The notes: generated by a model from the letters alone, not told the origin. A stretch of DNA of 64,000 bases from Methanocella paludicola SANAE (GCF_000011005.1 NC_013665.1:2023501-2087500); one strand, 5' to 3'. Shown: positions 9,690 through 18,788, counted from the stretch's first letter. Made by a program: numbers and translations.

Positions 9690-10622
9690 ATGGCGTGCGA
9701 CAAGTGCGGCAAGGAAGCCGTCGTTCTTCAGAAGTATTCCGGCATGCATCTCTGCGCTCACCACGAGATCGAGGACGTGGAGCGTAAGATCAAGAAGCGC
9801 ATGCGGCAGGACAGGATGGTCGTACCGGGCGACCACGTGGCCGTCGCGATGAGCGGAGGCAAGGATAGCGCTGTCACTCTGTCGATCCTTTTTGAGACCT
9901 TCAGCATGAGGCCGGATATCAAGTTCACCGCCATCACCATCGACGAGGGCATCGACGGCTACCGTAATTTTTCTATACCCAGGGTGAAGGAGCTTTGCGA
10001 TAAGCTGGGCGTGCCGCATATTGTTGTTTCTTTTCAGGAGGAGGTGGGCTGCACGCTGGACGAGATGCTCACCCACGAGCGAAAGGAGGCGTCCTGTACC
10101 TATTGCGGCGTCTTCCGGCGCACGCTGCTGAATACGACAGCCCGCAACATTGGCGCCAACAAGCTCGCCACCGGCCATAATTTAGACGACGACGCCCAGA
10201 CCGTGCTCCTTAACGTTATGAATGGGGATACGGAGAGACTCGCTCGTTTGAGGCCGTCCAGGCCCCAGGAAGGCCTCATACCCCGTATTAAACCCCTTAT
10301 GGACGTGCCTGAGAGGGAAGTCGCGCTGTACGCGTTCCTGAAGGGCCTGCCATTTCACATGGGCGAGTGCCCCTATGCGCGTGAATCACTAAGGGGCGAG
10401 ATCAAGGATATGCTTAATGATTTCGAGTCCCGGCACCCCGGGACGAAGTATTCTATCATGCGCGGGTTCGATAATATGGTCCCCTGCCTTAAGGAGAAAT
10501 ACCCTCAGGTGCCTTTAACAAAATGCGAGATCTGCGGGGAGCCGGGTATTAAGGGTGTCTGCCAGGGGTGCAAGCTTAAGGAGCGTATCAAGATTATCGG
10601 CAAGCCTCCCTTAAAAGATTAG
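9690..10622 (+). CDS. tRNA 2-thiolation enzyme, TtuA/NcsA (TIGR00269) family
   Basis: PP-loop ATPase that activates a tRNA uridine by adenylation and replaces its oxygen with sulfur; TtuA acts on position 54 and NcsA/Ctu1 on wobble U34. The PP-loop SGGKDS is at residues 55-60. An N-terminal zinc site uses C3, C6, C22 and H25, and a C-terminal zinc ribbon has CEIC and CQGC. C136, C139 and C227 match the three cysteines that hold the 4Fe-4S cluster in TtuA. Which uridine is modified cannot be told from sequence. It lies next to the tRNA-Ile gene. Confidence 0.9.
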   Translation: MACDKCGKEAVVLQKYSGMHLCAHHEIEDVERKIKKRMRQDRMVVPGDHVAVAMSGGKDSAVTLSILFETFSMRPDIKFTAITIDEGIDGYRNFSIPRVKELCDKLGVPHIVVSFQEEVGCTLDEMLTHERKEASCTYCGVFRRTLLNTTARNIGANKLATGHNLDDDAQTVLLNVMNGDTERLARLRPSRPQEGLIPRIKPLMDVPEREVALYAFLKGLPFHMGECPYARESLRGEIKDMLNDFESRHPGTKYSIMRGFDNMVPCLKEKYPQVPLTKCEICGEPGIKGVCQGCKLKERIKIIGKPPLKD

Positions 10623-10678
10623 ATTTTTATCTATATTTTGGACTTGATAGCACCGACATTTAATTCCCATTGGGTTTG

Positions 10679-10997
10679 AGGCACTAAGGTTACGGAGGCA
10701 CTATTCTCACCACAATGGCACGGTGTTCACGAAGGCCCACTAAGATTTCTTTTTAAAAGTAAGTGACAGAGGTCACAAAGCCCGGTTCATTAACGTTAGG
10801 GCACTAAGGATACAATGGCACAGCGGAATGAACAAGAGCACTTTTTGCCATCGTGTCATTGTCACCTTCGTGCCCTAAAAACCCAAAAAGCCTGCTCTGT
10901 GGCCTTAGTGACTCACATTTAAAAGAAAGCTTTGTGAAACTCGGTGCGCTTCGTGCCATTGTGGTGAAAATAGTGGCTCTGTATGCTTAGTGACTTA
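10679..10997. repeat. Long degenerate inverted repeat, intergenic (copy 1)
   Basis: Two arms of about 130-150 bases are imperfect reverse complements. The left arm has CACTAAGGTTACGGAGGCAC and then CTCACCACAATGGCAC. The reverse complement of the right arm has CACTAAGCATACAGAGCCAC and then TTCACCACAATGGCAC. No coding content. It fills the space from the thiolase stop to the signal-peptide protein. It belongs with the repeats at 30971 and 59880, which use the same short words (ACAGAG, GAGGCAC, CTTCGTGCC). Confidence 0.75.
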
Positions 10998-11054
10998 AAT
11001 AATGACTTTATTGCTCAGGGAAAGTTTTTATTTCCGCCTTCAGATGCATTATTA

Positions 11055-11699
11055 ATGAACGCCTTGCTTAGTAACCTATCGAGGACGCTCACACTTCTAG
11101 CACTTTTTGCGATCATATCAGTAACAATGCCCCCGGCGATGGCCCACAACCCAATCTTCGGCCAGGACAACCACGACCTCTCCACTGCCGTTCGGATACC
11201 AGACGCGAACATATCCTATGCGATGTATGGCTACCTCGACGCGCCTGGCGAAGCGCAGTTCTACTACATGGACATATCGTCCCCCGTAAGCCTCATGACC
11301 CAGATGAACGTGCCAAAGAACGATGTATACGCTAACTTCAGGCCATCCTATGCTATCATCGGGCCGGGCATCACGACACACGACCCTATACCGTTCGAAG
11401 TCCCGGCAGGCAACGGATCATTATTAATAAACGCTTCCAGGCAGGAGCCGAGGAGCGAGTTCTACGAGCCATTCTCGGGCATCACATACAACAACAGCGC
11501 TAAAACATATACTGACATCACCGTTCCCGGCCGGTACTACATCGCCATCTTCGACGGATCACACAAAAAAGGAGATTATTTCCTGGCTACCGGAGAGCTC
11601 GAATCATTCTCGATATGGGACCTGCCCTCCGTGATCTGGAAGGTCATCCAGCTAAGGCTCGGGTGGCTCGATCACAGCAAAGAGGCCGCAAGCACCTGA
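11055..11699 (+). CDS. Secreted or surface protein of unknown function
   Basis: A 214-residue protein using the ATG at 11055. It gives an N-terminal signal sequence (MNALLSNLSRTLTLL followed by a hydrophobic stretch ending near PAMAHN). The longer frame from 10983 would run into the inverted repeat and is rejected. The mature part is rich in Tyr, Pro and Asn-x-Ser/Thr sites and ends in an amphipathic region (IWKVIQLRLGWLDH). It resembles extracytoplasmic beta-sandwich proteins; no family is recognised. Confidence 0.7.
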   Translation: MNALLSNLSRTLTLLALFAIISVTMPPAMAHNPIFGQDNHDLSTAVRIPDANISYAMYGYLDAPGEAQFYYMDISSPVSLMTQMNVPKNDVYANFRPSYAIIGPGITTHDPIPFEVPAGNGSLLINASRQEPRSEFYEPFSGITYNNSAKTYTDITVPGRYYIAIFDGSHKKGDYFLATGELESFSIWDLPSVIWKVIQLRLGWLDHSKEAAST

Positions 11700-11709
11700 A
11701 ACACAGTTA

Positions 11710-12126
11710 CTATTTTCTGTGAGCGATGGAACGCTGCGAGATGGCGTTCTGCAGCTTAAATTTTATAGACCCGTCGTTCGGCGAAAGCCTCAAAGACTCC
11801 TGGTACTCGCGAATAGCCTCGTCGAACATGCGCCGGCGCTCGTAAATATCGCCCATCAGCAAGTGAGTTTCAGCTCTTTCCGGGTCTACCCTGGCGGACT
11901 GGTCAAGCTCGACCATCGCGTCGTCAAGCTGGCCCTGGTGATAGAGCTCATAGCCCTTCTTATAATGAGGGTCGGCGCCGCGGGTGGCGCATTTACCGGG
12001 CACGAGGTCGATGGATATGCGGTTATCGTGAGCGCATTCGCTGAACTCGGGGTTACAATCCGGGTGCTGGGGGATGACGATCTCCGGCGGGTTCTCGCAG
12101 ACGTCTTTCTCGTCTTTTTCGGCCAT
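11710..12126 (-). CDS. TPR-repeat protein
   Basis: A 138-residue protein. The first 45 residues are Cys-containing and polar (ENPPEIVIPQHPDCNPEFSEC), possibly a small metal site. About two and a half tetratricopeptide repeats follow, with patterns such as GYELYHQGQLDDAMVELDQS and HLLMGDIYERRRMFDEAIRE. Such repeats bind peptides or partner proteins; the partner is unknown. Separated from rtcB by about 55 bases and transcribed in the same direction, so it may be distal in that transcription unit. Confidence 0.8.
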   Translation of the reverse strand: MAEKDEKDVCENPPEIVIPQHPDCNPEFSECAHDNRISIDLVPGKCATRGADPHYKKGYELYHQGQLDDAMVELDQSARVDPERAETHLLMGDIYERRRMFDEAIREYQESLRLSPNDGSIKFKLQNAISQRSIAHRK

Positions 12127-12181
12127 AAGAAAAAAATCAGCGGTCGTCTTTAAATCATTTTTCTCCGCCTAAAACAGCCGC

Positions 12182-13621
12182 CTATCCCTTCGCTACCGCG
12201 ATGGGCACGAGCCGGGCGACCTTTTTGGAAATGCCCAGCCCGTCCACGACGGCGATGACTTCGTCGATCTCCTTGTAGACTTCGGGGGCTTCTTCGGCGA
12301 TGGCTGCATCCTTTGGCGCCTTCACGACGATGCCTCGCTCCAGCAGTTGCCGCTTTACCTCATTGCCGCGGATGTCCTTCAGGGCTGCGCTGCGGCTCAT
12401 GACTCGTCCTGCCCCATGGCAGGTGCTACCGAAGGTGAGCTCCATGCCCCTCTGCGTGCCGGCGAGCACATAAGAGGCGCTGCCCATGCTGCCCGGGATG
12501 ATCACTGGCTGGCCTACGTCCCTGTAGGCGACAGGTACCTCGGAGCGGCCGGGGGCGAAAGCCCGGGTGGCGCCCTTGCGGTGTACGCACAGCGCCTTCT
12601 TGACGCCGTCCACCTCGTGCTCCTCGAACTTGGCCACATTATGGGCGACATCGTAAACTAAATCCATCCTGACGTCCCGCTTATAGTATTTACTGAACGC
12701 TTCCCGCACCCAGTGCGATATGATCTGGCGGTTCGCCCACGCGTAGTTGGCGCCCGCGGCCATGGCGGCGAAATAGTCCTTCGCCTCGGGCGAGGAAAGC
12801 GGTGCGCAGGCTAGCTGCCGGTCATAGAGCTTTATGCCGTATTTCCTGGAGGCCTGCTCCATCGTTTTTACATAATCGGTACAGATCTGGTGGCCGGCGC
12901 CGCGGGAGCCGCAGTGGATCATGACGGTGACCTGGCCCTCTTTCAGGCCGAACGCCTTCGCCACGGCCTCGTCGTAGATCTTTTCGACCTTCTGGATCTC
13001 TAAAAAGTGATTGCCGCTGCCAAGAGTGCCCAGCTGGGGCCTGCCCCGGTCCCTGGCCTTCTTAGATACTTTCGCGGGGTCGGCGCCCTTCATCTCTCCG
13101 TTCTCTTCGCAGTGCTCCAGGTCCGCCTTCACGCCATAGCCGTTCTCCACGGCCCACCGGGCCCCGGTACGGAAGACTTCGGCGAGCTGGGCATCGTTCA
13201 CGCGGAACTTCGACTCCGAGCCCAGGCCCGAGGGGACCGCCTCGTATAAAGCGTTGATAAGGTCGACCTTATGGGGCTTGACATCGTCGGCCATTAATTC
13301 CGAGCGCAGGAGGCGCACGCCGCAGTTGATGTCGAAGCCGACACCGCCGGGGCTGATCACGCCCGTCTCCGTGTCGAAGGCTGCCACGCCGCCGATGGGG
13401 AAGCCGTAGCCGATGTGCACGTCGGGCATGGCCATCGAGTACCTCTGGATGCCCGGCAGCGTCGCCACGTTCGCCGTCTGGTCGATGGCGCCGCTCTCCA
13501 GGCCCTCGATCAGCCGGTCCGATAAAAAGATGTGCCCTGGCACGTTCATGCCGGGCTTGTAATCAGTAGGGATCTCCCAGACGTCCTCGGAGATCTTCTT
13601 TAGCTTATCCGCAGCTACCAT
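12182..13621 (-). CDS. rtcB: RNA-splicing ligase RtcB
   Basis: GTP- and Mn-dependent ligase that joins 2',3'-cyclic phosphate and 5'-OH ends, the ligase for tRNA exons in archaea. At 479 residues it is full length and has no intein. Metal ligands and active-site residues are visible: GFDINC (D97, C100), the His in GSGNHFLEIQ, the His in MIHCGSRG, and the guanylated His region in STCHGAGRVMSRS. It follows the archease gene by 14 bases, so the two form an operon. The intron-containing tRNA-Ile of this window is a plausible substrate. Confidence 0.97.
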   Translation of the reverse strand: MVAADKLKKISEDVWEIPTDYKPGMNVPGHIFLSDRLIEGLESGAIDQTANVATLPGIQRYSMAMPDVHIGYGFPIGGVAAFDTETGVISPGGVGFDINCGVRLLRSELMADDVKPHKVDLINALYEAVPSGLGSESKFRVNDAQLAEVFRTGARWAVENGYGVKADLEHCEENGEMKGADPAKVSKKARDRGRPQLGTLGSGNHFLEIQKVEKIYDEAVAKAFGLKEGQVTVMIHCGSRGAGHQICTDYVKTMEQASRKYGIKLYDRQLACAPLSSPEAKDYFAAMAAGANYAWANRQIISHWVREAFSKYYKRDVRMDLVYDVAHNVAKFEEHEVDGVKKALCVHRKGATRAFAPGRSEVPVAYRDVGQPVIIPGSMGSASYVLAGTQRGMELTFGSTCHGAGRVMSRSAALKDIRGNEVKRQLLERGIVVKAPKDAAIAEEAPEVYKEIDEVIAVVDGLGISKKVARLVPIAVAKG

Positions 13622-13635
13622 GCACTATCATCCGG

Positions 13636-14061
13636 TTAAATGTCCAATAGCACTTGGGCCTCATATATGTTATCCTTTTTTTCAAAGCGCAGGTCGTGGA
13701 ATGTCACTGCTTTGATGTGCATGGAGATGTCGGGGTGGCGAGAGACAGATTCTCCCCAAACCCTTGCCTCGAGAGTATAGCCGCCTTCATGCGGAGTCAC
13801 GTGGACCTGGAACCGGGAATAGACGATATGGTCGACTTCGAAGATGTATAACAGCTCGGACAGCCAATCATAAAGCAGCGTATCGAGCGCGTCGCCCGAT
13901 AGCTCGACGCTCTTCTCCACCTCAGGCTTTACTTTAGCGGGGTCGATGACCAGGCCGGCCATAGCGCGGGCGGCATTAACGAAAGCCTCGTCTACGGTGT
14001 GCCCGTAGGCGATAAACTCGGCGTCCGCCGTATGCTCTAGATATTGAAAATCCATGATCAA
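13636..14061 (-). CDS. Archease, activator of RtcB
   Basis: A 141-residue archease that speeds RtcB guanylation and allows multiple turnover. The typical start YLEHTADAEF carries the conserved His and Asp, and LLYDWLSELLYIFEVD and the C-terminal YEAQVLLDI are characteristic. Length and sequence match the archaeal family. It is immediately upstream of rtcB on the same strand. The start may be either of two nearby ATGs (MIMDF or MDF). Confidence 0.96.
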   Translation of the reverse strand: MIMDFQYLEHTADAEFIAYGHTVDEAFVNAARAMAGLVIDPAKVKPEVEKSVELSGDALDTLLYDWLSELLYIFEVDHIVYSRFQVHVTPHEGGYTLEARVWGESVSRHPDISMHIKAVTFHDLRFEKKDNIYEAQVLLDI

Positions 14062-14079
14062 AGGAAAAATTAGCGATGC

Positions 14080-14337
14080 TTAGTATAAATACGTCATCAG
14101 CATCGAGTCGTCGATGACGTCGATATACCGGGCCTGCGTCGCGGACACGTACAGCGTATGCTCGCCGACCGGGACCTTGATATCGCTGGGCTTCGGCTTC
14201 TTGATCGTGATCGGTAAAAGGACCGGGCCGCCACAAGAAGTACAGACCCTGTAATCCCGGTTTTGCTCCTTGATGAATTTGAGGACTTCGGGGGTGATAA
14301 GGAACTGCTTCGCCTGGTTGCCGTTGTTCGGGGCCAT
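14080..14337 (-). CDS. Small CxxC protein of unknown function
   Basis: An 85-residue protein starting MAPNNGNQAKQF at 14337. It has a single CTSCGG motif near the middle, followed by a positively charged beta-rich stretch (PITIKKPKPSDIKVPVGEHTLYVS). One CxxC could be half of a zinc site completed by dimerisation. It lies just upstream of archease and rtcB on the same strand, 18 bases from archease, so it may be co-transcribed with RNA-ligation genes. No family is recognised. Confidence 0.65.
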   Translation of the reverse strand: MAPNNGNQAKQFLITPEVLKFIKEQNRDYRVCTSCGGPVLLPITIKKPKPSDIKVPVGEHTLYVSATQARYIDVIDDSMLMTYLY

Positions 14338-14462
14338 GATTGACGATAGAATGCCCCTTCTGGAAAATATACTTGTCGCCCGTAACAAGAAGGTTTTAAT
14401 ACCAGGCAGTTTAAATACCTGAACAGCAAACGGGGATTGGAAAAGCCATTAAAAATACGTTT

Positions 14463-16505
14463 GTGCGAGTGGTGACAGAAGTGGTGGAATATCCCAGTAA
14501 TAGCTGGAAAGGGGAACAGTTGCAGGAAGCGCTCAAAAGTAAGGACGTCCTTTTGAAGATGGGCGCTATCAGGGTTTTACAGGAAGAGCCGAATGATGAA
14601 TACATCGCGACGCTCGTTGATACCCTGAACGACAGCGACCGCCTCGTGAGGATCAACGCGGCCATCACTCTCGGCAGGGCAAAGAGCCCGCTCGCCGTTC
14701 CCGCCCTCGTCTACCATGCCGTTGCCGACCAGGACAAGGATGTCAGGTCGTACGCATCATGGGCTTACAGGCAGTTGGATTATCAGAAGGCATCGCCGTA
14801 CCTCGTAAAAGTGCTCCTGGAGAGCGACAACCACGACATGATACGGTTCGCCGCCGGCGAGATCAGGCAGAAGAACGACCTGAAGGCCGTCGACACGCTC
14901 ATACAGCGCTTCCAGAGTAAAGGCATGTATACCGGCTATGACCCGGACATGGCGGCCGTCAACGGCCTCTACGAGATCGGCTATGCCACGGTGGAGCCGC
15001 TCTTGAAATGCCTTGACAGCGAGGATACGCGGGTCCAGGCGAACGCGGCCTACACGCTCGGCAAGATCGGCGACGACCGGGCCATCCAGCCCCTTATCAA
15101 TCATCTGGCGAAAGCCGACCTCGAGATGCGCTCGAGGATCAGCGACGCGCTAATAAAAATAGGCCGGGCTTCGATACCGGCGCTCATAAGGCTGCTCGAC
15201 AACAAGGACAGCGAGCTGAAATGGATAGCGGCCTACAGCCTGGCCCAGATCGGGCCGGACGCCGAGGTGGCGCTGCTGAAGAATCTCAAGATGCGCGGCC
15301 CCGCGGCGAGCGAGGAGATCGTCTACGCGCTGGGCATCGCCGGGCGGAAGGACTCCTTCAGCCCCCTGTACGAGACGTACATTTCCACGCCTGACGACAG
15401 CGTCAAGGCATGGTCTTCCATATCCCTGGCGAACATCGCGGCCTCCTCTTATTACGAGGTCACCGACAGGGCCTCCGCTAATAAATTCCTGGATGAGCTC
15501 GGCGACCAGCTGAAGCCCCACATGTTACTCTCATACGATACGCTCTACGCGCTCGGGAAGATCTACATCGACCGGGCGGCCACGACGGATGTCGTCGCGT
15601 TCAAGTCGAACATGGAGACCGGCGTCAAGTGCTTCGACCTCTCCATCATCGAGAGGGACAACGCTGCGGCCCGGGCTTTCCGCCTGTTCTACGGCTCTTA
15701 CCTGAAGCTGATGGCCTCGAAGTCCCCCGATATCATGAACTACATCGAGAGGGACATCACGGACCTGAAAAAGGAAGCCGAGAGGTCGAGCAATAAGAAA
15801 GAGATCCTCTTCCTGATGGATAAGCTGCTCAAGATACTGCAGGGCGCCTACGAGGACAGGGGATTCGACTTCACCGGTAATTTCCGCGAGTACGCGGGCT
15901 ACTGCAAGCAGATGGAGCCGTTCCTTGACGACTTCTATCATGCCGAGGACCCGAAGAAGCCCATGGGTAAGGAGCAGCCGACCCTGCACGCCGATGTCGG
16001 CATGATCCAGGATAAGATCGACGCGCTGCTCAAGTCGTTCGAAAAGAGCGACGACGCAGAGTCCATCGCCCTGGCCTACCGGCTTTCCACGGAAGTTGCC
16101 CGCATCGACACGGGCATATATGACGACTACAGGATCGCGGAGTCATGCCTGAAAGGTATCGTGAGCCGCATGGCGATCCCGAACGAGGAGAAGTCCGACC
16201 TCTACTTTAAGATCTTATTGATCAGCAAGAATGGCGTTTCCCAGATACAGCTCGTCCTCGACAGGATGCTGAAGGGAGCGAACGTGGCGCCAGTGGCCAA
16301 GAAAAGTGCTGGCGTGGCTAAGGCGGACGTGAAGAAGCCGGGCATGCTCGAGTATATTGCGATCGCTATCATCATAATTCTCATTGTCGCGATCATCGTC
16401 ATCGCCCTCCACAAGTTCAACATCGTGCCCCTGCCGTTCAGGCTGCCCGTCAGCTGGCTGAACCCGTCGCTGGCCGATGCGCTCCTTGGCAGCGGCCTGA
16501 TCTAA
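14463..16505 (+). CDS. HEAT/PBS-repeat protein with a C-terminal membrane anchor
   Basis: A 680-residue protein starting at a GTG. The first 330 residues are HEAT/PBS-lyase-type repeats (for example LVRINAAITLGRAK, VQANAAYTLGKIGDDRAIQPLI, LKWIAAYSLAQIG). A helical, charged middle region follows. Near residues 635-660 there is one strongly hydrophobic segment (IAIAIIIILIVAIIVIAL), then a short tail. The repeats should form a solenoid scaffold on the inner face of the membrane. Partner and role unknown. A T-rich tract after the stop (16505-16512) can end transcription. Confidence 0.8.
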   Translation: MRVVTEVVEYPSNSWKGEQLQEALKSKDVLLKMGAIRVLQEEPNDEYIATLVDTLNDSDRLVRINAAITLGRAKSPLAVPALVYHAVADQDKDVRSYASWAYRQLDYQKASPYLVKVLLESDNHDMIRFAAGEIRQKNDLKAVDTLIQRFQSKGMYTGYDPDMAAVNGLYEIGYATVEPLLKCLDSEDTRVQANAAYTLGKIGDDRAIQPLINHLAKADLEMRSRISDALIKIGRASIPALIRLLDNKDSELKWIAAYSLAQIGPDAEVALLKNLKMRGPAASEEIVYALGIAGRKDSFSPLYETYISTPDDSVKAWSSISLANIAASSYYEVTDRASANKFLDELGDQLKPHMLLSYDTLYALGKIYIDRAATTDVVAFKSNMETGVKCFDLSIIERDNAAARAFRLFYGSYLKLMASKSPDIMNYIERDITDLKKEAERSSNKKEILFLMDKLLKILQGAYEDRGFDFTGNFREYAGYCKQMEPFLDDFYHAEDPKKPMGKEQPTLHADVGMIQDKIDALLKSFEKSDDAESIALAYRLSTEVARIDTGIYDDYRIAESCLKGIVSRMAIPNEEKSDLYFKILLISKNGVSQIQLVLDRMLKGANVAPVAKKSAGVAKADVKKPGMLEYIAIAIIIILIVAIIVIALHKFNIVPLPFRLPVSWLNPSLADALLGSGLI

Positions 16506-16564
16506 TTTTTTTATCCCGGTTTATTCGCTAATAACGTTTTAGCACATTGCGGCCGTTGTAGTGT

Positions 16565-16987
16565 ATGGCGACTGACATGGCCGGCGAAAATCCGGACGTA
16601 CTTGAAAGGATCGACCTCGAGGGAGACTTCCCGGACATCGACGACGTGGAGGGCTACGTCGAGCAGGAGAACTATTACGACCACACGAAGGTCGACCGCA
16701 CTTATTTTTATCGGCTCGGCAACACCCTGTCGATCACGTTCGTGCCCTGCGCCGACGTCGACTGCGAGGGCGTGATCTACGTAAGGGACATCATCGCGCT
16801 GGCATACGGTAGAAGGCGAAGACATCTGGAAGGGAACTTCCCCTGCGGCGTGTGTAAGGAGAACGAGAGGCGGGGAAAATGGCGCAAGGCCAAATTTTCC
16901 ATAGACGTCAAGTATAAGCAGCCCCGGCAGGAGCCCCGGGAAGGGCCTTCAGTGCCGTCGCCCGAGGACCGTTACGACCTTTACTAG
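16565..16987 (+). CDS. Hypothetical protein with a CxxC motif, 140 aa
   Basis: Soluble, very acidic N-terminus (about 45 residues), then a central region with FVPCADVDCEGVIYVRD and CGVCKENER, so four cysteines that could bind zinc, and a proline-rich basic tail. No family is recognised. It starts at an ATG shortly after the HEAT-protein terminator and is followed by MinD on the same strand. Confidence 0.65.
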   Translation: MATDMAGENPDVLERIDLEGDFPDIDDVEGYVEQENYYDHTKVDRTYFYRLGNTLSITFVPCADVDCEGVIYVRDIIALAYGRRRRHLEGNFPCGVCKENERRGKWRKAKFSIDVKYKQPRQEPREGPSVPSPEDRYDLY

Positions 16988-17120
16988 CCGCGCAAAGCAC
17001 ATAAGTTATAAATGATTAGAATTATCACATTACATGTTATTATGGCGCACGGCATTATGGGGTGTGCCATGAATGGGTAGGGCTAAGCAAGATGGTAGTT
17101 ACGATCAGGAGTAATTTTAC

Positions 17121-17930
17121 ATGACCAGGGTGTATACCGTCGCTTCGGGTAAAGGCGGCACGGGAAAGACCATGTCGGTGGTCAATCTCGGCACGGCCCT
17201 GGCGCTCCTCGGCAAGAGAACGATCATACTCGACGCCGACATAGGCATGGCCAACCTCGGCCTCGTCATGGGCCTCGAGCGGACGCGCATCACGCTCCAC
17301 GAAGTCCTCGCGGGCGAAGCGGACGTATCCGAGGCCGTCTATGAGCTCCCTACCGGCTTGATGGTCGTCCCCAGCGGCATCTCCCTGAGAGGCTTCCAGG
17401 ATGCCGACCCCAACCGGCTCCAGTTCGTAATGAGCGAGCTGGTCAAGGAAGCCGACTATGTCATCATCGACGCTCCGGCAGGCATCAACAGGGACGGAGT
17501 CATCCCTCTTGCGATCGCCGACGAGGTGCTGCTCGTCGTCAACCCCGAGCTCTCGTCGATGCTGGACGCGGCCAAAGTGGAGGCGGTCGTCGATATCGTC
17601 GGCGGCTCCCTGGGCGGCATCATCCTGAACCGCGTGCCGCCGTACCACATCGCACAGACGGTCCAGAGTATCAGCAGCGTCATGAACGGCCAGATCCTGG
17701 GCGTCATACCCGAGGACTCGAACGTAAGGACAGCCACAGCGTTCAAGACGCCGGTGGTCATCCGCTATCCCGAGAGCCCCGCGTCGAGAGGCTATAAGGC
17801 GCTGGCGGCAAGGCTCGTGGGCGATAAGTATGAGCGCTCCCGGGGTACGGTCCCGGTGCACCCGTTGCTTGCGCCGAAGAGGGAAAATTTCGTCGACCGG
17901 CTGACCAGGTCCGTGTTCGGCGACGTCTGA
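17121..17930 (+). CDS. MinD/ParA-family P-loop ATPase
   Basis: A 269-residue deviant-Walker ATPase. The signature KGGTGKT is at residues 11-17, with switch motifs DADIGMANL and DAPAGINRD. The start is supported by an AGGAG upstream of the ATG and a TATA-like GTTATAAAT near 17005. The family drives positioning of proteins or structures by ATP-dependent membrane or DNA association. There is no MinE, ParB or chemotaxis gene beside it, so its cargo is not clear. The C-terminal tail is basic and lacks an obvious MinD membrane helix. Confidence 0.9.
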   Translation: MTRVYTVASGKGGTGKTMSVVNLGTALALLGKRTIILDADIGMANLGLVMGLERTRITLHEVLAGEADVSEAVYELPTGLMVVPSGISLRGFQDADPNRLQFVMSELVKEADYVIIDAPAGINRDGVIPLAIADEVLLVVNPELSSMLDAAKVEAVVDIVGGSLGGIILNRVPPYHIAQTVQSISSVMNGQILGVIPEDSNVRTATAFKTPVVIRYPESPASRGYKALAARLVGDKYERSRGTVPVHPLLAPKRENFVDRLTRSVFGDV

Positions 17931-17986
17931 CCTTATTTGCCGATCCAGGCCTCGATTTCCATACTTATTTAAATATCAATCGTATT

Positions 17987-18328
17987 ATGGTATCTCCGAT
18001 GAGGACTCTAGTCGACACGTATGGCGATATTAATATTTACCGCGTTGAAGTGCGGGGGCGGACATTCTATAAGAGTGGCCTCGTCTTCGGCGAGCCAGTC
18101 CACGGTAATTCGGTCGACGAAGTGAAGAAGAGCATCGACTCGAAAAAGGCCGCAGGGGACACGCGTGTCGAGGTCATGGTGCACGAGGGCATCCGTATCT
18201 TCGAGGTCCTGGAAGGCGGTAAGTCGCATTTCATCAGCGAGCCTCTCTACGATGAGGTCATTGTCGGGGATTCGACGAAAGAGGTCGCGCTGGGCATCAC
18301 GAGAAGGCACGCAATACTCGGGTTCTGA
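17987..18328 (+). CDS. Hypothetical protein, 113 aa
   Basis: Small alpha/beta protein starting MVSPMRTLVDTYGD; the inner ATG at residue 5 is an alternative. No cysteines and no membrane segment. The sequence (VEVRGRTFYKSG, VDEVKKSIDSKK) suggests a small beta-rich fold, and no family is recognised. It is followed 22 bases later by the cytosine deaminase and may be co-transcribed with it. Confidence 0.65.
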   Translation: MVSPMRTLVDTYGDINIYRVEVRGRTFYKSGLVFGEPVHGNSVDEVKKSIDSKKAAGDTRVEVMVHEGIRIFEVLEGGKSHFISEPLYDEVIVGDSTKEVALGITRRHAILGF

Positions 18329-18350
18329 CCGTCATAAACGGGTGTATGAG

Positions 18351-18788
18351 ATGAATGAATTTATGAGAGCCGCGCTTGACGAGGCAAAGAAGGGTTTGCG
18401 AGAAGGCGGCATACCTATCGGCAGCGTTCTCGTGGTCGACGGGGTCATCGTCGGCCGCGGGCACAACCGGCGGGTCCAGCAAGGCAGCACGATAAAACAC
18501 GCCGAGATGGACTGCCTGGAGAGCGCCGGCAGGCTGCGGGCGGCCACGTACCGGAAGTCCACATTGTACTCGACGTTATCCCCGTGCGATATGTGCAGCG
18601 GCGCCGTCCTGCTTTACGGTATCCCGAAGGTGGTTATCGGGGAGAATATGAACTTCAAGGGCCCCGAGGAATATGTGAGGGATCGGGGCGTTGACGTGAC
18701 TGTTTTGAACGATCAGGAATGTATCGAGCTAATGAGCGATTTTATTGAGAAAAATCCCGGGCTGTGGAATGAAGATATCGGGCAATGA
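18351..18788 (+). CDS. Cytosine/nucleoside deaminase, yeast Fcy1-like
   Basis: Zinc-dependent deaminase of 145 residues; the ATG at 18351 gives a normal N-terminus, whereas the longer frame from 18165 runs through the previous gene. The zinc site is H50-A-E52 with C79 and C82 in LSPCDMC. The stretch TLYSTLSPCDMCSGAVLLYG followed by IPKVVIGEN closely resembles yeast cytosine deaminase. It probably deaminates cytosine to uracil in pyrimidine salvage. Guanine or tRNA-adenosine deaminase activity is less likely from these motifs. Confidence 0.85.
   Translation: MNEFMRAALDEAKKGLREGGIPIGSVLVVDGVIVGRGHNRRVQQGSTIKHAEMDCLESAGRLRAATYRKSTLYSTLSPCDMCSGAVLLYGIPKVVIGENMNFKGPEEYVRDRGVDVTVLNDQECIELMSDFIEKNPGLWNEDIGQ

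Noticed and set aside
10679-10997. The repeat region as a CRISPR array
   Set aside because: The words are irregularly spaced, degenerate and arranged as an inverted repeat, with no unique spacers of constant length and no cas gene.
18165-18350. N-terminal extension of the cytosine deaminase frame
   Set aside because: It overlaps the preceding gene in another frame and has no family similarity; the ATG at 18351 gives the standard length.
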